A stretch of DNA of 64,000 nt from Owenia fusiformis. Its lineage: Eukaryota > Annelida > Polychaeta > Sabellida > Oweniidae. The position numbers and the translations under genes were made by a program. Shown here piece after piece: positions 35,701 to 48,511 of this stretch (positions are counted from its first letter, which is position 1; each line of letters opens with the position of its first letter). The notes beneath the pieces are model-generated. The model was given only the letters and a program-made list of their open reading frames with translations. It was not told the origin of the DNA and made no database searches. The stretch covers positions 57,086,270 to 57,150,269 of the forward strand of contig CAIIXF020000001.1 in assembly GCA_903813345.2 (NCBI GenBank), given 5' to 3'.

Positions 35701-38700
35701 ATTACAAAACATGTCCAAAGTGGGCACCTCTCGTCTCTAACCCCAGGCACAATTGAATCTGGCAAACGAAGTTGTTAATGACCCTCCTACACACATTTCC
35801 TTTTAGAATGGACAAGTTGATTTCAGGAACAGGTGCTCATGGGGCTAATTACATCCTCCTGAAGAAGTGATACAGCGTCCATTGCATGGAATCATCAGTC
35901 CCTATTGAGTCGATGGTGACTGCGGACATGCTCACTTGGAGCATGTCTTGAGTTATTCAACTTTTCAGCCTACACTTTTCAAAATAATTTCGTCAAAAAT
36001 ATTTTTTTCAAAATTTATTTTAAAGTTTTTCCAGTTTGAAATTGACTGTCCATTTAAAAAACTACGATATCGAACAGGGCAACGCAAAAAAGTCAACCTT
36101 GTACTATCTTCGGACTATATTAGCCTACAATTTTGGAATATCTTTGTCAACTACAGGTTCCATTCCAATTGAGAATTAGAGAGTTTTCAAAATTAGAGGG
36201 TTGCATTTCTGTGTCACCCTGTATAGATATTACATAAAAATACCACATTACGCTGGATTTTATAAAACTTTGTTTAACTATAGAGCCGGATGGATTACCT
36301 TATCGAAGGTTTGCAGCTGATAGAATTATGTTTCTGAAAGGAAATGCTGTTGATCGAGTGGAATTCACTGTCGACGTAAGTCTCAAACATCAAATTAAAG
36401 ATTAAAATTTTATAATATTAATTTAATTTTGAAATCACAGATCATTTTAAGCTAAACTCAATTAGTGGATCAGGTGAATTTCGCTGATCTGACAAGAATT
36501 TAAAAAAATGTAAGCTTACACAGAATATCCCCTTTCTCTCGATATCAAGAATACTCAAATTTAACATAAATCAACCTGTATGTAAACATATTACAATTGA
36601 ACATGTGTTTTTCTTTACATGTTTCCACTACTAAATATAGGGAGTGTTCCTTGATGACCTCGTTGTCAAACATGTTCTTCTTCCACGCACGATTAAATAC
36701 GCATCGCCCAACTTGAGAGATCTCAGGAAGTATCTCAAAAACCAAATGTCCAAATTTAAGTTGGAAAATACTAATCCTATGGTTATGGAGGTTTCCCCAA
36801 GCGGGAAATTGGCCAATGGGATCAGTTATGTCGTCCAAAATGGTCAAGGCAGCACGAAAGGAGTTCGCATGGATCTTACTAATGGTAAAATCAGTGAGAG
36901 AAACTCTAATTATTTTAACCAAATATTGGAGCATAAACAAACACTTGATGACGACGGAATATGGACCAAAGAATATTCATTAAGGTATAATAACCATGAA
37001 GTTCATGGTCTGGCATATACACATATTTCACCATATTGCATGTTTAACCAGTATGTCAACGGGCGAACGATCGCTTTTCGTTCATATGCAGTCAAACTTA
37101 AAATCGTAGTTATGATATGTATATATATATTATTCTTTTATAACAGGGTTGATCTTGGAACGAGTGTGGAAGTGGTCCCTGGTGTTTACATGATAAATGA
37201 ACCACATTCTGAAATAAGTGATCTAGTCTTCTTATTCTTTGTAGGTTAGTAGATTGTAAAGGCCTCCTCACACATAGGCGAAAACCCCCCAACGTCAATT
37301 TGCATGTATACTGGCGAATAGGACTTGAGTAAAATTCCTTCCCATCAGCACAGAGTGGCTCAGAAAAATGTTACAAGTACAAAATGGCCAATATTTTTTT
37401 TATAATTTTGGCATTTCAAGTTCTCTTAATCAATTTTATAACATATCAAAATTCTTCCATGGTTGGCTGCACAGGACAGATTTTATTGACTTATGTGAAA
37501 TCTGACTTGCGCGAACGGACAAATAGGATCCGGAGGCATTCCTTTTTCACAGTTGAAGACTGATATTAAGTCTAACTGATTCATTCTGCAATTTTCCTAT
37601 CTGTCTTCCACATGGTCGCCGTGCCTCGCCTCAAAATGTTCCTAAAAGCACGTCTGGTGAGCTCCCTGTCTTGTCGTACCACAGTGACTTTATAAATTAT
37701 TTTTGCTGAAGTTTATTCAAATAAGTGGGTGTTGTGAAGACGCTGTTCTTTGTGTGGTCCCACAAGAAATCCAGTTAAGTTTGATGACCTTGGGGGCCAC
37801 TTGACTGGGGGCTATGATCCGCTTTCCAAAGAGTTCTGTCAGACCAATCATGCCGAAAATGGCAATACTGGTGTTTGAATCTCTAAATGCCATCCAGGAA
37901 AGTCATGACTAATCGGGAATGCTTGCTTCTCAAGTACTTTTAATAATAAGTATATTTTAGGGTAAATACCAAAATTATCAAAGATATTGACCATTTTGCA
38001 CTTGCAACAATTTTATTGAGCCACACTGTATGTGTATGTATATGTCACTGTTCCACAATTATTTTCTTTGACGGAACGTCAATGTAACAAAATATTTCGT
38101 TGTATTTTAGATTATGTAACTTTCAAACAGTCTCGGTCAAATTCTCCCCACAATAGACAAAACCAAATTCGCCAGGCTGCGTTTCGCCTATATGTGTAAG
38201 GAGACATTGAGTTGGGCTCAAATAATTGTAATACCATGCAGTATATTCCTTCTCTCATTCAAATTCATTGTTCACCGAATCGTGATAGCCAGGCGCTAGG
38301 TCATCTTGATCCATCAGGGTATTACATAACTGAAGGATGATCATAATTAAGCCTGTGTGTGATCGTTTTTTATAACTTTGTCAGGGAGCAATGGTTGGAG
38401 CAACTATACACCTTGGTTTCAATGCGCTTGTGACAGAACTGATGGCAAACTAAAGCAGATGAGATTTAGGATATGTGGCTCTGCTTATAAGCCTGATGTC
38501 TTCACCAAGCAATGCAATGGTGAAAAGTTTCGGATAAGGGAGAGACCTTGTGATGGAAACACTCTCAAAATTAAATGCACTGGTAAGGTCTTGCTGACTA
38601 TTACTGAACCAGAGGCCAACAGCTTCCATGAATAAACACGGTGACTATCCAGGCCCCGTAAACCGCGAGCAAGTTCCCGCTGACATCGCGAGAAATGAGC

Positions 38701-39970
38701 TCATGTCAGAAGCGGGGCCTCGAGAGATATGATGAAATATAGTTATAGTTGAAGAATGTAATTGCCCTGAAATTGATAGCCATTGTACTATGAAATTAAG
38801 TTGTACTGAGTTTCAAATACTAAAGTTATATAGAAAATGTTGTATTTCGATTTTATCATATCTCTCAAAGCCCCACTTCTAACGTGACTCCATTGCTCGC
38901 GATGTCAGCGGGGCCTGGATAGTCCCCGTGATAAACTCTGAGTGCGACTGCGAATCTCCGGACGGTACATTTTATCAGTGTTACTGTTCAGTTATCTGGT
39001 TATCTCGAAGTAGTAACAGCCAGTGCAAACTCTATTACCATAACTATTCCAGCTTCGTGGTCGATATGGCTACCGTGGTCCGAGTGTTCGGCCTCAGCGT
39101 GTGGCCGGGGAACCCGAACTAGACGTCGCACGTGCCCGACGGACGATTGTGAAGGTATCGATTTAACTGCTGGAGATATCAGAACTGGTTTAGAAACAGT
39201 CGCGTGCTTTGGAGAGTGCGATGATCCTGGTCTAGTTGATCGCCTGATAGATAATGAAAGGGTGGATATCATAGAAGAAATGAAGAAACAGTATGGAAAT
39301 CAAACGACATTTGATAATTTCGATCCGATGAATTCTGGAGTCGGTAAATAACAAGTAACATTACTAATGTACATCATAGCTCATTATAATCGTAACGTAC
39401 ATCACTAAAATAAACACTCGATGCTGCGCATCTCGTGCAAATTTTGGAAACACCTTCAAAAAATGGTCATTTCAGTCCAGGGCTTATCTTTACATAACCT
39501 TTTTCAAGAATTTGACTTCACGTTTCTAAAAGAAAGTCAGAGAAAAATTCATTCACACTTTTTTGAATTTGCGTGAACGAAGTTGTACCTTTTAGGTCGT
39601 ATGAATTTGCTTCGCTCCTTTTAAATCCTGGATCCCTTGTTATTATATAATGAAAATTAAATCTATGGTCTCATACCATTTCCCATGAATTGGCTATTTG
39701 TTTGTGCTAGAGGTTAGGATCCTTCACACTATATATGTATAATGGAAAAAGCTACAAGTTGGGACAACACAGGGGTGTCGTTAGCCTTGCCCAAGTCGGT
39801 ATTTTTTTTACTTATCCTGTGATAATCGATTTCTTATACTTTCAGACTTTGGTAAAGAATGGTATGGGAAAAGTAAGGCAAGCAGAAACAATAATGGAAT
39901 GTGTCACTTAGTTTGGATGATAGTATTGACACTGCTTATTGAATACAATTGTAATACATTTATCGTTTGA
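32744..39970 (+). CDS. Secreted or GPI-anchored CCP / C-type lectin / thrombospondin-repeat protein
   Basis: Exons 32744-32804, 33615-33842, 34965-35209, 35310-35532, 36284-36375, 36641-36884, 38385-38582, 39053-39343 and 39846-39970 join in perfect phase to give 568 residues. Order: signal peptide (MNSIMCVVSWSVLVCIAQC); one sushi/CCP domain with four Cys and a DGSWN-type end; a C-type lectin domain over two exons (FWIGL core, first Cys pair, final KVCEK); a roughly 110-residue module I cannot assign (perhaps SEA-like); a divergent TSP1-like repeat with six Cys; a canonical TSP1 repeat (SWSIWLPWSECSASACGRGT); an acidic linker; and a hydrophobic tail ending at the stop, like a GPI-anchor signal. 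Many exon borders are phase 1, typical of shuffled extracellular domains. The lectin domain lacks EPN/QPD, WND and the penultimate Cys, so ordinary Ca-dependent sugar binding is doubtful. Adhesion or immune recognition is an inference. Confidence 0.8.
34590..34717. mobile_element. Small foldback/MITE in a lectin-gene intron
   Basis: Arms 34590-34617 and 34690-34717 are imperfect complements (TTGAAGTGCAATA core) around a loop with further short complementarity. Confidence 0.55.
37349..38030 (-). mobile_element. Tc1/mariner-type transposon relic in a lectin-gene intron
   Basis: Inverted ends of about 40 bases (CAGAGTGGCTCAGAAAAATG on the left, complement of CCACACTGTA on the right). The minus strand at about 37690-37780 gives a decayed C-terminal transposase segment (LDFLWDHTKNSVFTTPTYL) like the FLWGYVKDRVY region of the family. 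Frames are broken, so it is inactive. Confidence 0.75.
38638..38930. repeat. 293-bp inverted repeat (foldback) in a lectin-gene intron
   Basis: Arms of about 90 bases (38638-38735 and 38845-38930) share CTATCCAGGCCCCG, GCTGACATCGCGAG and GAGAGATATGAT in opposite orientation. The element lies between the two TSP1 exons and is non-coding. Confidence 0.75.
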
Positions 39971-39988
39971 AATAAATACGTGTACACA

Positions 39989-39994
39989 AATAAA
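39989..39994 (+). terminator. Poly(A) signal of the lectin/TSP gene
   Basis: AATAAA lies 19 bases after the stop, with another AATAAA directly following the stop at 39971. Confidence 0.45.
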
Positions 39995-40656
39995 ATTAAT
40001 TTTATACATATAACTTGCCTCGATGAGAAACCAATTAGGCTGCGCCAAAAAGGACGGTACACTTTTACACTCCCCTTCATAAGTTTAGCAACCGGAATTC
40101 CCCATTAGGTTATTATCAAATCGTTGGACAGTTTACAAAAGTTTAAATTCATAAACTTCTTAACTTTTGTTATAATGGAACAAAAACTAGGATACAAACA
40201 TTACACGATTACAGGCTTGGATATGCTATCTAATAAAACTGGCGTCCGATTGTCAGACTTACCACGGAGGGAGTGTATAGTAAGGCCCTCTTTAGAATAC
40301 TAGCAGAACTCTATATTGATATAATATATACCATAGGATCAAACAGAAATTATTTGGCCCAAAGATTTTTTCCGGGCCAATCCTAGGCCGTTGTGAAAGA
40401 AATTATGGTTCCCCGGGGATTATGGCCCCCCTTACTAGCCTTATTGGCCCTGAGTGATTGTCAATTATTGTGTATAAGATAATTAGGGAAATAGCACAAA
40501 GAGGTCACCATATAAATCAATGAAGAGTAGGACCATCCTACCCTTTTACATGCTCCTCCCGGTACATATTACAATGCAAATGTAGAACAGAACGATTTTT
40601 CACCCTTGTAATTATGATTTTTGCGCTTTATTATTTCGCGTACAGTACTGTCACAA
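39995..40656. other. Short intergenic region between the lectin gene and PLAA
   Basis: It contains a small MITE (40066-40277) and a GGCC-rich repeat (about 40360-40450). The last part should hold the PLAA promoter. Confidence 0.5.
40066..40277. mobile_element. Candidate MITE of the CTCCATAAGTTT-end family
   Basis: Left end TACACTCCCCTTCATAAGTT; right end (complement) ATACACTCCCTCCGTGGTAA. The similarity fades after about 20 bases, so the element is decayed. Confidence 0.45.
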
Positions 40657-40666
40657 ACCGGAAGTG
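40657..40666 (+). promoter_or_regulatory. ETS/GABP-type site just upstream of the PLAA start codon
   Basis: ACCGGAAGTG lies 14 bases before the ATG at 40680. No TATA box is seen. CCGGAAGT near the start is typical of housekeeping TATA-less promoters, so it may act in promoter-proximal control. Confidence 0.5.
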
Positions 40667-40679
40667 ATTCGAAAGAAAA

Positions 40680-43600
40680 ATGGAAAATGCTTTTAAACTG
40701 AGTTGCTGCATTGAAGGCCATGAACAGGATGTCAGGGGTCTATCTCCAGGCTATATTCCAGATGGATGTATAGTATCTGGCTCCAGAGATGTTACTGCCC
40801 GGGTTTGGGCACCAAATAAGTAAGTTAATGTTAGATTTTAGTCATTTGTTGAACTAATTTTTGAAAATAAAAATAAATCGTTTCGCTGAATTGCTGAATC
40901 ATTGATTTGAGACAATGGTGTTGGTATGGTAAGATTAAGAAACAGTAACTACATCATGGGAAACATTAGTTATGTGTTTCCAATTACTATATTTGCAAGC
41001 TTGCAGAGGACCAAGCAGATTTCTCTTCGAGACAAGTCACTTACAGCGTGCACACTATAGTCAGTGCCATCTATCCTCTATTATATAGAGTTAAGTCTTA
41101 GGCTACTAGAGTACATGGGGGTAACCTTCTTCTATGGCCACCATATCGTGGCCTTCGTCCAAAGATAAATCCCTCCATGTTTTTTACTGCTGTTTACGGG
41201 TCATGACGTAATCAAAAAATTTGAAATCAAACGTTCGCCATTTTTCCACATCACAATTCGAATTGCCAGTTTTGGTCTCATTACATCACCAAAAATTACA
41301 AAACACACATGAAGTGATCAATGTATTAGTTCACTTCTTCTGGATCGCTAACTTTGAATTTATAGCCAGTAACTAATGTCAGACAATAAAGACATTTCGT
41401 CCAATTTTCGAATATCGCCATTTTTCTTGGAGCCATTTATTTTAATTTTAGCTAAATCCTGATGAAATCATGCAATATCTCATCAAGGAGCCAAGCCAGT
41501 TCCATTTTAATTCATGATTTATTTATCTGGCAATTTTTAAAATATTTAAAAAAATGTTGACAAGACGGCCAGCTTTTTTCAAGCGGTTCACGGTGTTTCA
41601 GATGAAATTACTTCTAGCCAGGAATTGGCTAGAGACTCGAGTAACATGGTTTTTTTAAAAAATTTATCACTGTTAGTCGGATTATAGATAAATCTACAAT
41701 AAGTAATACTGAAATGCTGATTTTAACTTTCAGAGGTGGACTTGGATTTACAGAGGGCCACGTGATGAGTGGACACAGTAATTTTGTATCCTGTGTATGT
41801 GTCTGTCCACCAGATGATAAGCACCCAACTGGACTGATTCTAACAGGGAGCAATGACTCGATGATATTTGGATACACCCTTGACTCACCCCAACCTATCT
41901 TGCGCCTTGAGGGACATTCCAACACAGGTTTGTACAGGGCATATTTCTCAAACATAAAAAATTGATTTGTAGAATTGAAATGTGTCTATTCATATAAAAA
42001 GACAAGAGTTTAAGTGAGAATATTCTTGAAAATCAATGATGGTATAACAAAATGGTGTTTTTATATATAATCTATAATCTTCATATATCATAGAAATAAA
42101 AAAAACTAAAACAACAAAATCAATCAACATCTCAAGAATGATATTGTAATAAATAGAGGTGTCACGGATACCCGATTTTGTTCCGACCCGCAGAATTATG
42201 CTCTCGGACCGGAACATAGAACAAAAATGAAGAATTTCGGTTCGGTTCTGGAACAAGAAAATCTTACCCTTTCACAACTTGTGGCCCTTAAATCGCCATA
42301 AAACAGCATTTTTCATTCAATATTTTGCATCAAAAGAAGTTCATTCTTTTCACTCCTTCTCATTGAAGAGTTTTGAAGAGCTTTTTGCTACCAAATAGAC
42401 CAAGACAATCAAGTTATTTTAATCTAATACGCAGTCACTCTGTTCCGAACCGTTCAGAAATTGTTCCGTTCCGAAGCAAAATGTTCCAAACCGAACCCTT
42501 CCATTTTTTATGTTCCGTGACATCTCTAGTATTAAAAGTGTAAAAGAAATTTTAGTTTCATAATTTCATTTCATTTTAAAACCATTGATTGTATCTTGGT
42601 TATATTTCTCCATACAAATGACTGCTGCCAGAATGATAGTGTGCCTCAGCTCCAGGGCTCAGCTTATATCAGAGTTTTGATGTGTTTTTATGTCCCCACC
42701 ACATAGTGTGGGGCCATATTGTCGTCCTAGGCGCGTCCGTCCGTCTGTCTGGTTGGTTGTCTGTCTGTCTGTCCGTACGTCCGGCAGTTTTCTCCAAAAC
42801 CGCTACAGGTATCACCTTCTAATTTTCAGGAATAACTTATGAGTGCCTATAGATGTGGATGAAAAAAATTTAACTCGAAACCTACTTCCTGTCGGCCATT
42901 TTGAAGTCAAATGCTAAAATCCTTGTCTGCAAACTTTAAGAAAAACTGCTTCACAGTTGCTTTTAAAACTTTAACATCTTGTTCAGCTCACTTCATTCTA
43001 GATCTGATTAGGTTTTGGACCTGCTAGCTCAGTCATGTCAGCCATTTTGAATGTCTTAAGAAAAGTTAGCGCGCGATAATACTTTGTATCATATTGAATG
43101 GTGTTTTTGAGTTTTCATACTTTAACTATTTAATAGCTTTATAAATAATTTCAGATGTACTTTGCTGTAAAAGCCTACTTTATTGTTAACAGTAGTTATA
43201 TGTGATAATTTTGTAAAAAGAAATCAGCAAAAACTCATAAGGACTTTTTTATTGTCGGCCATTTTGGATTTTTCGGTCCTAAAATCTTGTCTGTGAAGTC
43301 TTGTCTGCGCGTTTTCAGGTGAACCGTTTGGTGGATCAATTTCAAATTTTCAGGGATGATTCTTAGTATAAAAATCTAGATCTCACTAGTTTTTTGGCAT
43401 TCTGGGTAAATGTCAAGGAAGCCATTTTGGATTTTCCGTCCTAAAATCTTGTCTGTAAAGTCTTGTCTACTTGTTTTCAGGTGAACTGTTTGGTAGATCA
43501 ATTTCAAATTTTCAGGAATGATTCTTAGTATGAAAATCTAGAACTGATTAGTTTTTTTGCATTCTGGGTAAATGTCAAGGCAGCCATTTTGGATTTTCCG

Positions 43601-46600
43601 TCTTAAAATCTTGCCTGTAAAGTCTTGTCTACGCGTTTTTAGGTGAACGGTTTGATAGATCAATTTCAAATTTTCAGGAATGATTCTTTGTATGAAAATC
43701 TACATCTGATTACTCTTTTTGCATTCTGCGTAAATGTTAAGGCAGCCATTTTGGATTTTCTGTCCTAAAATCTTGTCTGTAAAGTCTTGTCTACCCGTTT
43801 TCAGGTGAACCGTTTGGTAGATCAATTTCATATTTTCAGGGATGATTCTTAGTATGAAAATCTACAAACAGATTAGTTTTTTGACGTTCTTGGTAAATGT
43901 CAAGGCAGCCATTTTGGATTTTCCATCCTGAAGTCTTGTCTGTAAAGTCTTGTTTACATGTTTTCTGGTTAACTGTGTGACGGATCAATTTCAAATTTTC
44001 AGGGGTGGTTCTTAGTATGATAATTTAGAACTGACTAAATTTTTGGCATTCTGGGTAAATTTTAAGGTGGCCACTTTGGATTTTCCGTCCTCAAATTGTG
44101 TTGGTAAAGTCTTGTCTACTCATTTTCAGGATAACCATTTCACAGGATCACCACTTGGTGGGGACATTTTGTACACATTTGTGTTCTTGTGTTACATTTA
44201 TTCTGGTGTATTGATTGTACATGTAATACAAAAATAATATCAAGTAACTTGTTAGTCACCCTAGCAACATAGCAAGGATCAAAAATTTGGCAAAAGGCTT
44301 AATTGTTGAAAAACGTCTGAATTAATATATTTCTGTAAAACTTTGCCTCATACCTGGTAATCGTGTTGTTCCAGTGTCTTGTTTAGCAGCTGGAAAGTTT
44401 GGAACAATCCTCAGTGGTTCCTGGGACAAAACAGCAAAGGTCTGGCTTAACCAAAAATGTGTCATGACACTGACAGGTAACATGCTCAACTCCTCAACTA
44501 TAATAGAACCTGATTAAGTCGAACACCTTTAAAAAGTGTTCACCTTGTAAGGTATTATACTTACAAAGTAGCATATTCTACTTACAAAGTAGCATCACAC
44601 ACTCAGACATTAATTCAGCTAGTCATTGGACACTGAAGTGTTCCACTTATGTAGGTGTTCCACTTATGTAGGTGTTGCACTTTACAGGTTTACTTCTCAT
44701 TTCTGTCATCCGTATCATGCTTAACCATTTTAGTTACAGTTTATAGATATATCATTAGTTGTCAAGCAAATTGTCCCTGATTTTCTCCTAACTTTTATTT
44801 TATTTTAAGGCCAGACAATGAGTTCATAGAAAATATGCTGATGGAAATATAATAGCAAAATACACTTGCAATATTACAGGCCATGAGTTAGCAGTGTGGG
44901 CAGTAGCCGTGATGCCAGAACAAGGGGTCATGCTAACAGGCTCAGCTGACAAAACTATTAAGATGTGGAAGGCAGGCAGGTGTGAGAAAACATATAAAGG
45001 TATTATGTCCTATTCATTATTGTTACTTTACTTTCTCTACTCACTGTTCAGAAAAGCTAGATTTTAGATGAATTTAGATGCAATGTGGTGCATATACATT
45101 TTAATGCTTGAGTTTTAGCAATACATGTAAAGATACTTCATTAAGTAGTAATACCTCCAGATGATGTTTTTGAATAATGCTGTTGTTCTTTCCACTCATG
45201 TACCAAGTGCTGTTTTTTTTGTTTTTCTTTGACTGTTCTCATTATACTGATTAAATCTCATTATATTCATCATGCATTGTATCACTATTTTAGGACATAC
45301 AGACTGTGTTCGTGGCCTAGCTGTCCTGAATGCTACAGAGTTCTTGTCATGTTCTAACGATGGTATAGTACGGCGTTGGATGATCTCTGGTGAGTGTATA
45401 CACGAGTACTACGGCCACACAAACTATGTCTACAGTATCGCTGTCATGCCAAATGGTACTGATTTTGTGACATCAGGGGAGGATAGGACACTGAGGGTAT
45501 GGTGTGATGGTGAATGTGTCCAGACTATAGCGCATCCTGCACAATCGGTTTGGGCTGTCTGCTGTTTGCCTAATGGAGATATAGCCACGGGCTCCAGGTT
45601 GGTGTAAAACCTATTTAGAGACTTCATCTTCATGTATTTTACTACTGAAATGTAGTATATCAAGAATACAGGGCATTATCAAAAACATGCAAAATTTCAC
45701 TACCTGCCATTTGTTACAGACATCAAACTCTAAACACCAACTGGCAAACTCCAAACACCTTCCTTAAAAAGTTTGAGACTATAAAGTTCATTGTATATGA
45801 AAGTTAGAATAACTTTAGTATATTAGTCCCATATATAGGTATACAGGTATATAAATGTATGTAAATGTGACAATTTAGATTTTAGCTTTTAGTACACATT
45901 GGCAATATTCATGAAGATCGTCAACGTAACAGAAGGGAGGGACTAAATATGTAAATTGCGTCGTCCTTAATATACCGAACATAGAACCGTCTGCATATTC
46001 TCAAACTAGTCTATCTTCCTTAAAATTATTGTTCACAACTTGAGTTATAAGTAGTGTAGAATCGAAAAATAAAAATATCTTACCGAAAACGAAGCCCGGA
46101 AGTTCTTCCATCTTGTTACGCTGATGTATCGTCAGCGTGACTAGGTGAGTACCAGTGAGACTGTGAACAACCCATCATTTAGTCAATGGATTCGGCACCC
46201 ACACCCAGAAAATAACATTCTACTTTGTGCTCACAATGAAATATTTCTGACATTCTTGGTCAAAAGCCTTTTTAGGTGGATAATTTTGCATGCAGGGAGA
46301 ACACTCAGAGAAGCCATTGCATGCTCAAGATAAGAATTGAAATAGATAATACAACGATCATTTGATTGTTACAGAGATTGTGTGATCCATGTGTTCTTGT
46401 CCTTTTATCCTTTCAGTGATGGTGTGATCCATGCCTTCTAATCATTTGATTGTTTCAGTGATGGTGTGATCCGTGTGTTCACCAAGGACCCAGGGAGGAT
46501 AGCCGAGGATGATGTCCTAAAGATGTTTGATGAGCAGGTTGCTGCCTCAGAGATTCCAAGCCAAGTAGGAGACATCAAACTGGATGAATTGCCTGGCCCT

Positions 46601-48469
46601 GAGGGTTTATTAGAACCAGGTATACTGTCACAATAAATCAGTTTTAAAAAGTATGAAGTGTAGTAGTTCGTATTTCCAGCTTAAAGGGAAACATTACCCA
46701 CCCAAATGTGTCAGTGTTATATATGATAGCATGTTACTTTGTTATTTTCCTTAGTTGCCATTTTCCTCAGTTGCCATGTAATTTTCCTCGACCAAATGAA
46801 ATGTCAACTGACCTGGATCAAAACTTATTAGTTCAGGCCTCTGAGTCCATACTTCTCAGATTCTGTTAATGAAAATAGTCATCAGAATAAACCAAAATTG
46901 ATTTGTGCAGTAGATTCTGTATGCTGAAATACTCGTTTATGATTTTCAAGGAGAGAAAGATGGCCAGACGAAGATGATACGTGTTGGTAAAAAAGCTGAG
47001 GTCCACCAATGGAGTGTGGCTGAAAAGAAGTGGGCCAAGATAGGGGATGTGGTTGGATCTAGTGGTGGATCACAAGCTACATCTGGCAAAACACTCTATG
47101 AGGGGCAGGTAAATTGTCATTATGATAATGTCATTAATGATGTAAACATTTAAAATGTTAAAATAAAATAACAATATCTTCAATACAAGACGAAATCATC
47201 TTGCCGAATCACTGAAAACTGGTTCTTATCCTTAAAGAAATATCAAAATGATGTTTTAAATGAAAATAAAATGCTGTTCATCATAGCAAACTCTTATTTT
47301 ACAGGAATATGACTATCTGTTCACAGTGGACATAGAGGAAGGTAAACCTCCACTAAACCTACCCTACAACATAGGTGAAGACCCCTGGCATGCTGCACAG
47401 AACTTTATACATAAGAACAATCTCAGCCAGTTGTTCCTGGATCAGGTGGCTAACTTCATTGTAGATAACACCAAGGGGGCCACCCTCAGCCAGGCCCCAG
47501 CTGCTGGTTTTGCTGACCCATTTACAGGTAACCTGTACCCCTTAATTATTGAGGTTTAAGTACAATGTACATGTATTTAGGTTTGAATGTGGATTAGTTT
47601 GAAGTACAGTCCTCTATGATATAGTTCTCCCCTTCAAAGTATTTACTTGTCTGATTGAGTAAAAAGTGATGGAATGGAGTTATACATCAGACTTATCTTT
47701 TAGGCATATGACAGTGAAAACCTGGATTTTTGGAAATTCTGTTAACTTTTTGTTTTGATCAGATGATTAATTAGGAAGTTAGAGAATTTTGTAAGTAATT
47801 GTACATGTATTTCAAAAGAATTAAAGTAATATTTTAAGAAATCTGCATCTGCTCATTATGTTGATTGGCAAATTAAGATATTAGTAAACTGCAATCAAGT
47901 GATGCAACATGTAACTTGTTAATGTGCATTTGATTTCTTTGCATTGTGAAAAAGCATCCATAATATCAATTTGCCTCAGTAACACCTTACGTTCATATAT
48001 TCCAGGAGGAGGTCGCTATGTCCCAGGATCTCAAGATGGAGGACAAGCTCCACCTTCAGAAGGTGCCGACCCCTTCACTGGGGCTGGGAGATACGTCCCT
48101 GGTAGTGCAGCGCCATCTATGGCACGTCAACCTGGCGTTTCTGACCCTTTCACAGGTTCCGGGCGCTATGTCCCAGGATCAGCTGCACCACCTGCTGCTC
48201 GTCCCCCAACTGGGGAGTCTGATCCATTGACTGGGGGAGGGAGGTACGTCCCTGGGGGTGCACCTCCTCAAGCAGCCAATGGAGTAGGGGATGCCGCACC
48301 CTCGGGCAACCAGTATTTCCCAAAGAAAGACTATTTGTCATTTGATACTGCCAACACTCAGGGAATTCTAGGTAAATAGGTCATGTGTAATTGTGTCAAT
48401 ATGTTCATTTTTAAATACTCCAACAGGTGATGGAGTTGAATGATCTTTTGAATGTGTAGATAGTGAAAT

Positions 48470-48511
<42 letters not shown>

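Noticed and set aside
38928-39122. 64-codon open frame overlapping the second TSP1 exon
   Set aside because: It is a wrong-frame shadow. The TSP1 repeat is read in another frame from the acceptor at 39052, and part of the open frame lies in the foldback arm.
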